Shown here: positions 25,771-37,781 of the stretch, piece after piece
Layout of the letters: each line of letters begins with the position of its first letter
How positions within the stretch are numbered: position 1 is the first letter of the stretch
NCBI RefSeq assembly: GCF_037975245.1
Contig: NC_092564.1
Location: forward strand, 1,443,984 to 1,507,983
Source of the DNA: Apostichopus japonicus
Lineage: Eukaryota; Echinodermata; Holothuroidea; Aspidochirotida; Stichopodidae
Reading direction: 5' to 3'
Length of the DNA stretch: 64,000 nt
Position numbers and translations under genes: made by a program
Notes under the pieces: generated by a model
What the model saw: the letters and a program-made list of their open reading frames with translations, nothing else
What the model was told of the DNA's origin: nothing
The model's database searches: none

Positions 25771-26394
25771 GTCATGTATACGCTTCCGTAGTATGTTTAT
25801 GCTTCCGTAGTAGGGATAGGAAAAATTTCTTTACCCAAACAAATACTTCTCAAAGAAGAGGGGATACACCTTCCGTACCCAGGACGTTGATCAACTTTTG
25901 TGCCACTTCCCCCACCCACAAATACCGGTAAATAAAATAAAACTCTGGTTGCGTATTTTAGCGCGACACTTGTATTGTGTCATAATCAAATAAACTGAGA
26001 AGAGGTATCTTGTCGAATCTATACAGTGTCGCTATGAAAGGACCCTACTGCAAGTCAATGTGTTTTCTCACCATAAATTCAAAGTTAAAGTAAAAGTATT
26101 GTACCGCCTCTTTTTGATACACAACTTGAAACAAAACTGTTTGGATTCAAATTCTCTCCTCCTTCTGACTTTATCAGTAGAATGGTCAGACTTTTCCCCG
26201 GGGCAGGCTTTCTAGCAAAGTCAAACTTTTCCTTCTAAGATCAAACGCTGATGATGCTGTTCCAATCAAGCAAGTTTTGGAGGACCAAATATTCTACAGT
26301 AACAAGAAATCAAGAGGCTAAGTGGTTCCTTGCCACATTTCATATGAGATTCCTGTTGTCCTCCAAAGCGTCCACACACACAAGTTGCACTATT
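25771..26394. other. intergenic
   Basis: Nothing recognised. A short tandem 'tatacgcttccgtagtatgtttatgcttccgtagtag' lies at 25776-25813. Confidence 0.3.
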
Positions 26395-26625
26395 GGACTT
26401 TTTAATAATTTATTTTATAAAGCGTAAAATCCACAAAAGTGCTCTAAAATGCTATGTAACAGTAAAAAAAATATATGACACAAAATATGTAGTAAAAATG
26501 CAGAATAAAATACAATATAAATGAGTATGAAGAATAAAAAGCATGCACGTTTGAGTTTGTTGGAGTGCTGCACATGATAGAATTGAAAACACAGTTTATA
26601 TATTGCAGTAATGCTGTCTAAATAG

Positions 26626-27236
26626 CAGAGATGGCAAGGTCAGATGTTTTTTAGGCGGGTGAAAATTGTCTGGTGCTGTTGGTTATGTACACCATCTAAG
26701 CGGAGCGCCACCATGGGTTGGCGCGAAGCGTACAAGAAAATTTTGGGATCTTACGGCCCCTCAGATGGCCGGAAACATCACTTCCCGGGTCATCTAAGCT
26801 GAATCTATACTGTCTCCATATTTGTATTGTGTCTATTTTTTTTTCATTCCAGAGGAAAAAATATCTTGAGATAAAAAAAATCTCTGAAAGTTTGCGGACG
26901 CTGTAGCGTTCACGTGTGTCGTAACGGTACTATTTTTCACGAATCGTATAGGTAACGTTGCTTTCAGCCGGGCATATTTAGCACGATTGGCTTTGAGTAA
27001 TTTCCGATCCCGGCGGTTCTGAGATAATTCGCATTTTGGTGTGATGAAATGAATTTCACGCTAGCAATGATACACTTTCACAGGAAAAACTCTGTGGGCC
27101 TACAATGCGGGAGATTCTTCAAAAATGCGGGAGTTTTTTGGAAAATGCGGGAGATTCGGACAGGTGGGCGGGTGAGCGGGAGACGACCCGAAAATGCGGG
27201 TGACACCCGCCCAAAGCGGGTGACTTGGCAGCACTG
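26626..27236. mobile_element. 611-bp MITE inserted in the LINE
   Basis: The left end CAGAGATGGCAAGGTCA and the right end (reverse complement CAGTGCTGCCAAGTCACCC) form imperfect inverted repeats. AAATAG flanks both sides (26620-26625 and 27237-27242). The interior contains 'atctaagcggagcgccacca' (see the dispersed module) and, at the right, repeated 'aaaatgcggg' words. No transposase. Confidence 0.65.
26694..26800 (+). repeat. 'taagcggagcgccaccat' module, copy a
   Basis: A module of about 110 bp: 'atctaagcggagcgccacca', 'ggttggcgcgaagcgtacaa', 'gaaaatttt', then 'ccggaaa..cacttcccggg'. The same module occurs inverted at 42440-42555 and direct at 43393, 44107 and 49057 (twice). It belongs to a dispersed transposon family. 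Confidence 0.8.
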
Positions 27237-27500
27237 AAATAGGTAGGTTTCAGGTTTGACTTGAATGTTGTTAGACTAGAAACAGTTCTGAGTTCAGCTG
27301 GCAGCTCATTCCAGAGGCGTGGCTCAGCCACGCAAAAAGCTCTGTTCCCATAGCTGTTTGTCTTGGTGATCGGCCTCTCCAGACGACTCTGACCAGCTGA
27401 CCGTAGGGCTCTTGTTGGCTGATAAGTGCGGATGAGATCTTGCAGGTATGGAGGTGCAATGTTGTTCTGGCAAAAAGACTGAAGGTGCCACATGCACACA

Positions 27501-28540
27501 CACAAATATACATAGCCTATGTATGGACTTGGTCAGGGCCATCAAGAAGGGGGGGGGGGGAGGAGAGATCAGGTGGGGCTACGGCTCAGGGGCTTGGGTA
27601 AATTAGGGAGCCTGCTGGGTGGAAACAGGAATACTGTATTCTCATACGGCTAGAAACTTGAAATTAATTTAGACGATTGCAAAGGGGGATGGGTGGTGCC
27701 ACAATTGTCCCTGGAGCCCAATCTGGCTCTCAGTCCCTTGGGACTCGGCTCTCCGAACAAGTTTCGGGGCAACACTACTGGAATCAACTAGAATGTTGAA
27801 TGAGGCATTTGGGTTAATTGAGACTTTGTGTTCCAGTTGACGTGGAGTAATGAGAAGTTTCTCTCGGTTCATTGAAAGGGATTTGAACAGCACTATGTGA
27901 GGTTGGTATCAGTGTTAATAGAAAGGAAGTGGGATTTCAAAGGGGTATAGAAGCAATGAAAACATGAACATTGAGATAACTCAAAAAAAAAGGAGACAAA
28001 CTTATTTCAATTTGTTTATATATGTTACATTTATTCAGTGCATATACTTGAAGAAGATAAAAACGGTACTGAAAGAATGTTGTGCAGTTGAAGATATAAT
28101 TTGTAGATGGAAAAAATATATATAGAAATATGGGTAGACTGAATGGATAAGCTCAACTGGGGGAGAAGGTGGAAGAGGGGGTGGGGATAGGAAGGGGGAG
28201 AGGTGTTTAATGTTTAAGTTAACACACACAAACATACATAGAAATACATCATGAAACATGATTGTAAACTTGTTCTGGCCATGTTAGCATATTAACCATA
28301 TGCGAAGGATGTGTTTACAATCTTTTGTAAGAAATCAAATTAGGCATGCCCATCACCAACCATGCACAGTTGCGAAGAACATAAGAAAGAAACTAGGTAA
28401 GTGACTAAACAGATGACCATTTAAGAATGTCACCATTTATCCCCGGCCACCATTAGTATTGCATAGAGGGTGGACACTGGTAATGATTTATCAGTGTTTC
28501 ACTTTGTTGTATGTATGGAATTCTAGTTCCTAACATTTTG
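27501..28540. other. intergenic between LINE relic and satellite
   Basis: Contains a G-run (27550-27561), the candidate exon at 27669-27892 (listed separately) and a G/A-rich patch at 28160-28200. Otherwise nothing recognised. Confidence 0.3.
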
Positions 28541-30961
28541 TGTTGACAGTAACACTAAATGCTACACTAAACAGTGACACTAAATGTTACACTAAACAGT
28601 AACACTTAATGTTACACGAAACAGTAACACTAAATGTTACACTAAACAGTGACACTAAATGTTACACTAAACAGTGACACTAAATGTTACACTTAACAGT
28701 GACACTAAACGTTACACTAAACAGTAACACTAAATGTTATACCAAACAGTAACACTAAATGTTACACGAAACAGTAACACTAAATGTTACACTAAACAGT
28801 GACACTAAATGTTACACTAAACAGTGACACTAAATGTTACACTTAACAGTGACACTAAACGTTACACTAAACAGTAACACTAAATGTTATACCAAACAGT
28901 AACACTAAATGTTACACGAAACAGTAACACTAAATGTTACACTAAACAGTGACACTAAATGTTACACTAAACAGTGACACTGAATGTTACACTTAACAGT
29001 GACACTAAATGTTACACTAAACAGTAACACTAAATGTCATCGATACTGTACCAAAATATTCTAGAGTCAGATCAATCCAGAAATTACTTTTAAAACCTTA
29101 AGTGGTTTTGAGCAGGCTAAGATTTGGGGCCCTTTACTGATGAGCTCTATACCCTGCCCACTATATTAATCACTTTCAGCATATATTTGGTAACTTGGAC
29201 CCTTACAGATGTAATTGCCAATAAGTAAACTCTATCAAACAACAATGAAGGAAAGTAGATTTCACATCAAAGCACAATTTTCTCTTAAATACGCAGAGTG
29301 GAACTAGTTCAAACAATAACATACATCTATATCATCTGTGTGCCATCCAATCTGATGAATGCAAATTACAGTTCATAAGATATTATCTTCACAAGATTCT
29401 TGAAGAAGGGAACATATTGTCCTGTGTAGCATTCATACTCATTAATGTCTGTAGTCTTACATTATCACGACTGGGCCACTTGCTAACAACTTAACTTACA
29501 TAAGCCATTTAGGAAAGGAAATGTGGCTGTAAAAATTCAGCTATTTCAACATTTTAAAATTATGTCACATAAGTGTTTGATTCTGGAGATGCTTAGTGTC
29601 CCGACAATGCTTGACCACAGTCGAATAAATTCCATGTTATGCTATTTTCTATTTTATGTTATATTTATATGTTATAACAATATGTTCCATGTTACAGTAT
29701 GCTATGCAAATCTGTTTTCTAGTGGACAAGCTAACAATACAACTTGGATACTGTACCAACCTGTTGATGCATTCCTAGTACAAACATTGAAGATAGATAG
29801 CTTCATCCAATGACCAATCTATTCCTTATGGAACGATGTTACTTGATTACTAATTAATTAATGGTATAAATCGAAATAAACCAGTGCCAATAAACTTCTT
29901 CCATGATGGCATTTAGTGGTTGAATGTGGAAGTATGCAGCAAGAACTCTCTATGTTACATTAAAGTTGGCAGCTTTCATCTATGGGCAATATACCTCTGA
30001 CCTCTAGAGCTTTCAGGTTGAAGCACCTAAAAGTGGAAAAGTGAGTTGAAGATAATTATGTCCACTACCTGTATGAATGTCAAATGAATAACAATATAAT
30101 TAGGTTAAGTACACTGGATGTCATCAATGGAGAGATGGAATGCCAGGTAGCTTATTACAGATAGATTTGTCTCATTATTGAAAACAGTAGATGAAAGTTT
30201 TCCTACGTTGTTTCTGTTTGTGCCAATATTACAAAGTAATAAATAGATGATATTAAAAGAATCACAACTGGGCTGTGGGTGTGGTGGGGTGTCAAATGAA
30301 ACTCAAGATTGAAAATGGGTATATTGTTATCGGTAGTGATGTATTCACATATCTGTAAAGGAGCAAGCAATAGCAATAGCAAGCAATAGCACCAATTGGG
30401 GCTATGGACACTGATCCTACTAGTAAAGTGAGGTTGTGACTTTACTGTTGGCCTGGCCACCTACATATATATATATATATATATTTGCCGTCCCAGATAA
30501 ACCAAAACAATTCCTTTGCAGTTAATGACGGAATCCGATTAACATAATCCGACGCGGATTCAAATAATCTGTTTTTCTAAAACTTCTGCTCAATTCAGCA
30601 GATATTAGTAAGTCGCTTTGACTTCACAATCATGCCGACACTCTTCTCTATAAAAATAGTTTCAATTCCTGCTACTCCTTGTCACTTTTGGTGATCATGC
30701 ACTGAAGAAGAGCTAGTTTTGCTCGAAAGCTATGAACCAAACATTGGCTGTTTTACTTCCAATCACTTACCTAATTTAATTATTGTATCTCACTTGAGAT
30801 CCAGCCTTTCTCTAAATGCAGCATAGTTGTTTGACAGTTTTTCTGTTATTCCTATTTTTATAAACAAGTAGGTAATGTGCACTACTTACAGTACTGGGAC
30901 TTCTGGCTGTTGTTTCAGCGGTAGTTTCATTGTTGAACTTCGTAACTGCTGAGTCAGTCAT
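27669..30961 (-). CDS. candidate unrecognised three-exon gene (weak)
   Basis: Exon 1 (30961-30890): 24 codons, MTDSAVTKFNNETTAET at the start, an in-frame TAG just upstream, and perfect donor ACT|GTAAGT. Exon 2 (30026-30002): 25 bp after TTTTAG, giving VLQPESSR. Exon 3 (27892-27669): after CACATAG, with codons such as LFKSLSMNREKLLITPRQLE and ending HHPSPFAIV, TAA. Phases fit (0, then 1), giving about 107 residues. No family is recognised. The small second exon and the freedom to choose sites make this speculative. Exons 1 and 3 look more coding-like than their surroundings. Confidence 0.2.
28545..29038. repeat. 25-bp satellite with 150-bp higher-order period
   Basis: Basic unit 'cagtgacactaaatgttaca' plus 'ctaaa' (25 bp), about 20 copies. 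Variants (gtgac/gtaac, acgaa/acttaa/accaaa, aaatg/aaacg) recur in the same order every six units. 'acagtaacactaaatgttac' after 'acacgaa' sits at 28621, 28771 and 28921, exactly 150 bases apart. Confidence 0.95.
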
Positions 30962-31360
30962 TTGGACCTAGTTGCAAATTCTAATTGTTGACTAATTAGC
31001 ATTGTCACGACACCATCTTCCAGACTCATCTTCAACTGTCATTCTACAGAGGCTGGTGGTGGGTTGCCATGGACAGTCACTTCCCTGCAGTTTCTGTCCT
31101 TATACGCTGAAACGAATACAAACATGACCTTTCAATACAAATCTGCTATATGATTGGAAGTTGGTTGTCATTCAGCCCCACCCACTCATTAATATGCATG
31201 GTGTACTATCAAATACAGAAGTCCATGATGAAAATGTAGAGGACTTACGAACTGAACAAACGTATCAGACGCTGCAATTTTAAACTTCCAGGAAACAATG
31301 TTCAGGAGAGTTTTTCTTCTTTTTTGTTGGAAGATATGACGACACGTATAGCAAAGTATT
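29039..31360. other. intergenic
   Basis: Contains the weak candidate exons 30002-30026 and 30890-30961, and a (TA)n run at 30463-30485. At 30700-30740 'cactgaagaagagctagttttgctcgaaagct' resembles text often found downstream of Penelope-like elements; this is weak. Nothing else. Confidence 0.3.
30463..30485. repeat. (TA)n microsatellite
   Basis: Short TA dinucleotide run. Confidence 0.9.
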
Positions 31361-33087
31361 AATTGGTCAATTCCATGATAAGGTCAACATAATACCAAAA
31401 AATTTAAAATCATTGTACATTAAAATTGTATAAGTTTTCAATAAATAGAATACTTGTAGTTACTAAAAATAATTTTTTCACCCCCGAAACATCATTTGTT
31501 TGATTATGGGGTCGGTAATAACAAATGGTTCCCGTAGTAACTAAATTATGAAAAATACAGTGAAATTTCATTTTGTGCAGATTTGTACATAGTAATCATA
31601 GGTATCATCAGTTTTTTGGACTAATTATATTTGCTATAGCATAGTGCTCACTTAATAGCTTCAATTTTATTTTGACATCAAGGCATTAGACAACAGTGGT
31701 AAATTGAAAACAGTAAACACCCTCGATTTACTGTCACGTGAGTCACAAAATTGACTGTTTTTGTTTTTTTCTCCTTGCCTGCACAAAAGTTTTACTCCAA
31801 ATTATGAATATCAAGTCTTCACATAGATACCAAAAGGATTACTGAATTTTCCTTTTCAGAAGATATTCAAATTTTGCAGAAAATCAACCTTTACGAATGT
31901 CACACGAGTCACGTCACGCGAGTCACGTCAAATCAAGATAGTGTTTCTACCTATTTACTGTGTGAAAATTACAGGGATGTTATAGTTTGATGAATGAATC
32001 ACTGATTAAAGATATCATATGCATTCCCCTTTAATTAGGCAACTTGAATAATATGGGCACACATAATGCAACTAATTATAATAATTTCATTTGAAATATC
32101 AGAATTTAAAATCATGAATATTTATTCGCAATATAATGCCTATTTTATCACCACATTTGGAAAGTTAGCACATGTCATTGATTTTTTAGTAATATACAAA
32201 AACATAATCTATATTTGTATCTGGCAATGCCATGTGCTATGACTTGACAACCTTAAGGTTTAACTGCTCAATCATTCCCAAAATCCTATGAGCGAATGTA
32301 TCTTCTCAAATATTTACACTTTTGGTTTATTCAAATATGACAAATGAGAATGGTAATTTGAATCACATTTTGATAGATCTGTTTCTTCTATAACTTTCAA
32401 ATGAGTGACTTCAACAGACTAAATATTGTTATAAATATTAATTGACAAGATATATTGCCTGAACAACTGTACTACCCGTACAGTATATTACCTACTGTCT
32501 GCAGTCATGAAGGTAACTCGGGGACATTAATATCATCTGGACATTCCCAAGGGAAGTACCTTTTGGATACTTTCTAGACCAATGAATGTTATATTTCACT
32601 ATGCAAGATCTATACCTTCAATTCACTACTGCATTTGGTCTAGAACTATCCGAAAAGTGAACTTGTCACGCGAGTCACGTTTTCTTGTCACGCGAGTCAC
32701 AATACATCTTCATCGTTATTTTCATGCGTTACAACACTTTTTCAAAGTTGCATAGCAATTGAGGTAGAGGTGTTTTTCAACTTCGGTATGATTATAAAAA
32801 GTGATTGGAAAAATTTAAATAAGACATAAGAAATCGAACATTTGTGTGTGCATTCTGATTTTTGCTAATAGTAACTGTCACGCGAGTCACGTTTAGTTTT
32901 TCGCCAATTTCACCCCTAATACTTGAGGTATAAATATTTTTTGTCTACTGTTGTAAGCATTAAGGTGTACCTTCACTGACTACATGAATGCTTTTCTCCC
33001 AGGTAATTTCTTTATTTGTTTAATGATATCAAATAGAGAGGAATTTTAGTAAAAATGTCACGCGAGTCACCATGGAATTGACCAATT
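31361..33087. mobile_element. 1.7-kb inverted-repeat element carrying GTCACGCGAGTCAC motifs
   Basis: Bounded by perfect 17-bp inverted repeats AATTGGTCAATTCCATG (31361-31377) and CATGGAATTGACCAATT (33071-33087). Seven copies of the 14-bp word GTCACGCGAGTCAC, two with one change, lie inside in one orientation: 31733, 31899, 31913, 32665, 32687, 32877 and 33057. The last abuts the right terminus. Each word is itself a direct repeat, GTCAC-GCGA-GTCAC. No coding frame. No clear target duplication, so the mobile nature is inferred from the termini. Confidence 0.55.
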
Positions 33088-33964
33088 GATTCAGGTACTT
33101 TTATATTAGTAAAAATAATCCACTGGCTTACAATATACTTCACTGCACCATTATGGACAAGGCTGATGTTTGTTTATCAAAGAGATCGTGACTTAAAATT
33201 CAAATCTCAACTCTGGCTATGCACTCCTTCAGTACGACATAGCTACCAGAAAACAATCGTGAACATTTAAAAGATAGATCTGTAATTATATGAGTATTAC
33301 ATCAGTGTATGCAAATAACAGTGGTTGAGTATTGAGTGACCAAACAGTCTTTCAGGAGTTAATAATGTTATTTCTTTGAAACAATTTAGGAACTGAACCA
33401 TATTAATACTAAGCACTTTATAAACTTATCAACAAAATTCAAAAGGACACAATTCCAACCATTATCATTAGCATATATGATATAGATCATTTTAACCCCC
33501 CCCCCCCAAACAGCTGAGGAAGAAACTTGCTCTTTTGGTGAAATACCATTTTTTTAAAACCTTGTCTGAGAGCTGCCATTTTGTAAATCAGTGATGTCAT
33601 TGTGCCACTAGAATCTGAACTCTTTTACTTTTTCTTGTTTCCCTTTTCATATTTGCAAAGTAAAATGTTCATGTTTTGACCCTAAAACCAATGTTATCTT
33701 TAGGCCATCCAAACAGCTTTGTTATTTTTATATTCAGCCTTTGCAAAATATCCGTCTCCATTGCAGAAAATAAAACCTGCAAACAATGAAGAACATAAAA
33801 TATAGAAGCATGTGTGGCTCTGTGATGTCATATTTTGACTTGATCAAGTCGTCACTCTTGCATGTGAAAAGATGTTAAATCTGTGATATCTCACAAATGC
33901 AATAAGATTTTTCTTATGTTTTGAGCAGTCGTTCAGGCTTAGTAGTCACTCTATCACGTAGTCA
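33088..33964. other. intergenic, nothing recognised
   Basis: AT-rich, with a poly-C run at 33497-33507. No feature. Confidence 0.3.
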
Positions 33965-34285
33965 AACAATGATGTGTGGGTTTGTGTCTCCTTTAGGTAT
34001 AACATACATGAAATAAAGCAGCAATTCAGTTGTAGGAAACAATGATGTTTGGGTTTGTGTCTCCTTTAGGTATAACATACATGAAATAAAGCAGCAATTC
34101 AGTTGTAGGAAATAATGATGTTTGGGTTTGTGTCTCCTTTAGGTATAACATACATGAAATAAAGCAGCAATTCAGTTGTAGGAAACAATGATGTTTGGGT
34201 TTGTGTCTCCTTTAGGTATAACATACATGAAATAATTAAGCAGCCATTTAGTTGTAGGGAACAATGATGTTTGGGTCTAAAAGTA
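33965..34285. repeat. 73-bp tandem repeat, about 4.3 copies
   Basis: 'aatgatgtttgggtttgtgt' recurs at 73-base steps (33971, 34044, 34117, 34190, partial 34263). The inner copies are almost identical. The repeat makes an artificial open frame on the minus strand. Confidence 0.95.
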
Positions 34286-35439
34286 TGGTTAAGTTGTAAC
34301 ACGGCAACATGCTCAGTTGTAATCTGCTCAATGCTGAAACAATATGAGCACAAGAAATTTTCAATTCCTTGAAGATAGCTAATGTTTGGAAACATCTATT
34401 AAAATATGCATTAAAATGTCATGATATGTTCTTATGGAGTATTAGTCAGTACATGACTAGAAAGAAACAAATTGTGTTGATTTACATAAAATAATGGGTA
34501 ATTAACATATAATGGGTGATTTACATAATGGGTGAAGTATTATTCATCACTGTGTGCTAAAGGCAGATAATTAAATGCTTATATCTTTGAGTTGCATCCA
34601 ACAAAGGTTTAGACATGACATTTGCATAAATAAATCTCACTGATACATCTGTGTAACAAACCTTTAGAAGATATGGCCGACTTCACTGGTGAGGAAACAG
34701 CCTCCTAGAAGTTCTACCTCAGGTTGGGAGGAGATGGTTGATGAGTTGTCTGGCAGAGTATGTTTCCTACTGTAGGTACCTCTAATGCTGCTGCCATAAA
34801 TTAAAGCTGTGACATTGAAACCATTGTGTCGAATCGTGTTAGTTCTTTACTACGATGGCAAAACCTTCCTTGATGTGTTTGAGATATGTCTTCGATGTTA
34901 AGGCCTAGTCACAAGGGCTGATTCTGACCTCCATTTGAGCTTACATAGTCTCTCAGTGGGGACAGTGCCACTGCTTGACTAGGACTAGGAGTAGATGCCA
35001 TCTGAAATAAAGTGTAGTTAGAGTTAAGTTAGTTTGAGGAAAGAACTACTGTACTTCACAAGAGAAAAATCTTCTTTGGAAAATTGTTGGCAAAATTGTG
35101 TGTATTTGTCTGCTGCCCAGGTTGGTGTAATTGTTTTTGTGGTGTACCTCTGTTATGATCCGTGAAACACGGCAATCATTGGAGGTTCCCTATCTTCCGA
35201 TGTTGAAGATGAAATAGAGAGGTAGAACATGATCTAATTATCCTAAAGTCCATTCAATTTCTGATTGTGACTTACAATATTTGTCATTAGAAGCCTGTGC
35301 TTCTTTTCCATTTAAAGTGGACACAATTCTGCCAGGGATAATGTCCTAGGACCATATGGGTAGGGTGGAGGGGATTATAGAAAGTAGTACATACAGTACA
35401 CACATACAATAGGCCTATATATGTCGAATGTGTGAAGTG
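34286..35439. other. intergenic with protein-like minus-strand blocks
   Basis: Three minus-strand stretches look coding but stay unlinked: 35228-35154 (STSEDREPPMIAVFHGS, stop), 35001-34912 after TTTATTTCAG (MASTPSPSQAVALSPLRDY) and 34848-34671 (YSRKHTLPDNSSTISSQPEV, ending TSEVGHIF, stop). No family recognised. They may be exons of an unknown gene or chance. Confidence 0.15.
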
Positions 35440-36370
35440 TTCTACAGGTAGTACAGGTCACTGGGATGTTATGTTCACCATTCCCACAAATAAGTTGGAT
35501 CCACATACCAAGTTTGGAGTGCACACAACTTCCTATATTTACATTTGGGGTTATTCTAGCAGACTTTGACTTCAGTGATCCTCTAATGACCTTTGACCAC
35601 AAATAACAATAGTGTTGATGTACTCAATAATGTATATATGCATATCAAGTCTGAAGCTGTTAAAAGCTTTCCTTTTTGTGTCATTGCTATTGCAAAGATA
35701 TAGGACCTTGACATTTGTTAGTGGCAAATGAACTTTGACCTCCTCAGAAAATAAATTGGGTTCTTGAACTCAATAAGGTGAATCCACACATGAAGCTTTG
35801 TTTGTGAGTTTCTGTTTTTAAGGTTTTAAAGTTTGACCTCAAGTGACCTTCAACCTTTAAAAATTGCAATGAGGTTCTTGTACACATTATTTTGAATCTA
35901 CACACCACATATATGAATTCATCCAAGCTTTAATTTTGCAGTTGTGTTGAACCACAAGATTTCAGACTTGGACATATGTTGACCTCAATGACCTTTGACC
36001 ACCAATTTCAACAGGGTTCTTGATCCTACCAATTGGTTACCAATTGGAATCTTCATACCAATTATGAAGTTCATCCAAGCTTCACTTTTTGAGTTATAGT
36101 GTTAAGAAGGTTTTCACTTTGAAATATGTTTACCTCAAATGACCTTTGACCGCCACCAATTTCGATACAGTTTTGAATCTACCAAGGGGAATCTACATAC
36201 CAAGTATGAACTTCATGAAACTTCTCTGTTTGAGTTAGTGCTTATAAAGTTCTCAGACTTGACCTCTGTTGACCGCACTTAACCATTAACCTCCATGAAT
36301 TTCCAGAAGGTTCTTCTTAATGTGGTGCATCTAATTCACACCAAATAAAAAGGTCATCCACCATACACGT
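35440..36370. repeat. diverged 145-150 bp 'tgacctttgacc' tandem repeat
   Basis: About six units with 'aatgacctttgaccacca', 'gggttcttgaa..ta..aa', 'gaatctacataccaa' and 'gaagttcatccaagcttcac'. Anchors fall near 35587, 35731, 35838, 35988 and 36137. Related to the sequence at 1-430. Noncoding. Confidence 0.75.
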
Positions 36371-37428
36371 TTGGAGTTAGTGTTTACCAGCCAAGGCGTC
36401 ACACACATAAACGCACACACACCCGATGAGACACACACATACACACCCCATCGCATAGATTCCTTTTGCCTTTTGAATAAAAAAGTACAGATTGTATGAA
36501 ATATGTAAATATCCAGATCGGACAAGCTTGGTCAATTACGAAGAAGCTCCTCTATCTTAGATTGCCTTAAAGACTCATTGCTATGTTGTAAAAGTAATGT
36601 TAACAACAGAAGAACAGGCTATTGTTGAACATTGCTGTTATTACATTAGCCTCATATGATTTGCTATAGTTCAAAGGATTTAGGGTTTTGTTACATTGAT
36701 ATGCCATTAATGTAATGCTTTGTTACCTCAAGGATTCATATCATGTCACAACTTTCATTAATACCCAACGCAAATAACCCTACATCCTTATAGGGGAATC
36801 CCCTTCATTATATTATTGTTATTATTCTATGAATCAATTGCAGCCTGAAGTGCAACACCTCACAAACAATGTCTACAAGTATACTCACAGGGTAATCCCA
36901 AGTTATGTGTTTATAGTTAAACAAGATTCTACCTGATACGTGAGAAGGCGGGCAATGTCACTTAGCCTACATATCTATTCAAACAGGATGTCAAGTGTAA
37001 TGCGTGGCATGGTACTTGAAAATGGGTATTTCCCTAACCTTTGTTTTCCTAGATTATTTTTTTATGGTGGGAGTGTGGTTCTCTTTGATTAAATATGATT
37101 TTTGTGATAACTTCAGAAAATGCGTCAATCCATGAAGCCACTCTCGTCTCTTCGAAAGGATCTAGTCCAGTGAGATTGATGCAAGAGAAACACATCCTAA
37201 TCCAACTGTTACATAGGAATAGAATAACAATTTCATCAGGATGCTTAGAATTTGGTAACTCTTTCCTCTGTCTAAATGTAACTTTTTCCTCTTGAATAGC
37301 CTTTTAAATTCATTGGAAGATATTTATACTCTTACCTAGTCCATGAAATATTTTGGGTGATAGATGCAAACATAAGAACCTCACTGAGAAAAAGCAATAT
37401 ACCTAGATATTAGATAGCACAGTAAATA
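36371..37428. other. intergenic, nothing recognised
   Basis: Short CA-rich stretch (36405-36450). No gene or mobile element recognised. Confidence 0.3.
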
Positions 37429-37781
37429 CAGGATTTCCCCTGGGATTTCTTGTGTGAGAGGTGGTAACTAGTTTGTGACACTGGAGGGTGTTAGTATACC
37501 TGAAGGGGTGGGGGGGGGTCTGGGGGCACGGTTGCCCCCCAAATTCTTAAAAGTGCTATGTTACATAGGCAGAACTTTTATTCGTTGCTATAATTTAGTG
37601 TTCACAGCCAATTTCTCAGATGTCAGATGATGGCATGTTTTAAATAAGTTGGATTGCAATCATTGCATTTTTTTTATTCCTTCTCTGAAACAGTGAGTCG
37701 GCAATGGTAATTTTTTTGCAAGGCAGTCGCAAAAAACAGAGAGTCATCCACCTCACAAAATGAGTACCAGGGGAAACAATG
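37429..37781. mobile_element. 353-bp hAT-like MITE
   Basis: The left end CAGGATTTCCCCTGGGATTT and the right end (reverse complement CATTGTTTCCCCTGGTACTC) share TTTCCCCTGG, and TGTGAG.GG lies further in on both sides. AAATA flanks both ends, a possible short target duplication. The interior has 'gggggcacggttgcccccc'. The CAG..TTTCCCC terminus is common in hAT MITEs. Confidence 0.55.

Larger units (their letters stand above)
26395..27500 (-). pseudogene. CR1/L2-type LINE 3' end, split by a MITE
   Basis: On the minus strand 27500-27243 reads APPYLQDLIRTYQPTR, ALRSAGQSRLE, YGNRAFCVAEPRLWNELPAE and LTTFKSNLKPTYF. This is the classic C-terminus of CR1/L2-type reverse-transcriptase proteins (PPYL.DLL..Y.P.R.LRS, G.RAF.VAAP.LWN.LP..LR, F...LK..LF). 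The coding tail is cut by a 611-bp MITE (26626-27236). The LINE 3' part then resumes to about 26395, with a 'tataaaataaattattaaaaag' end. Only the tail is present. Confidence 0.75.

Noticed and set aside
34099-34395. 98-residue minus-strand protein
   Set aside because: Generated by the 73-bp tandem repeat.
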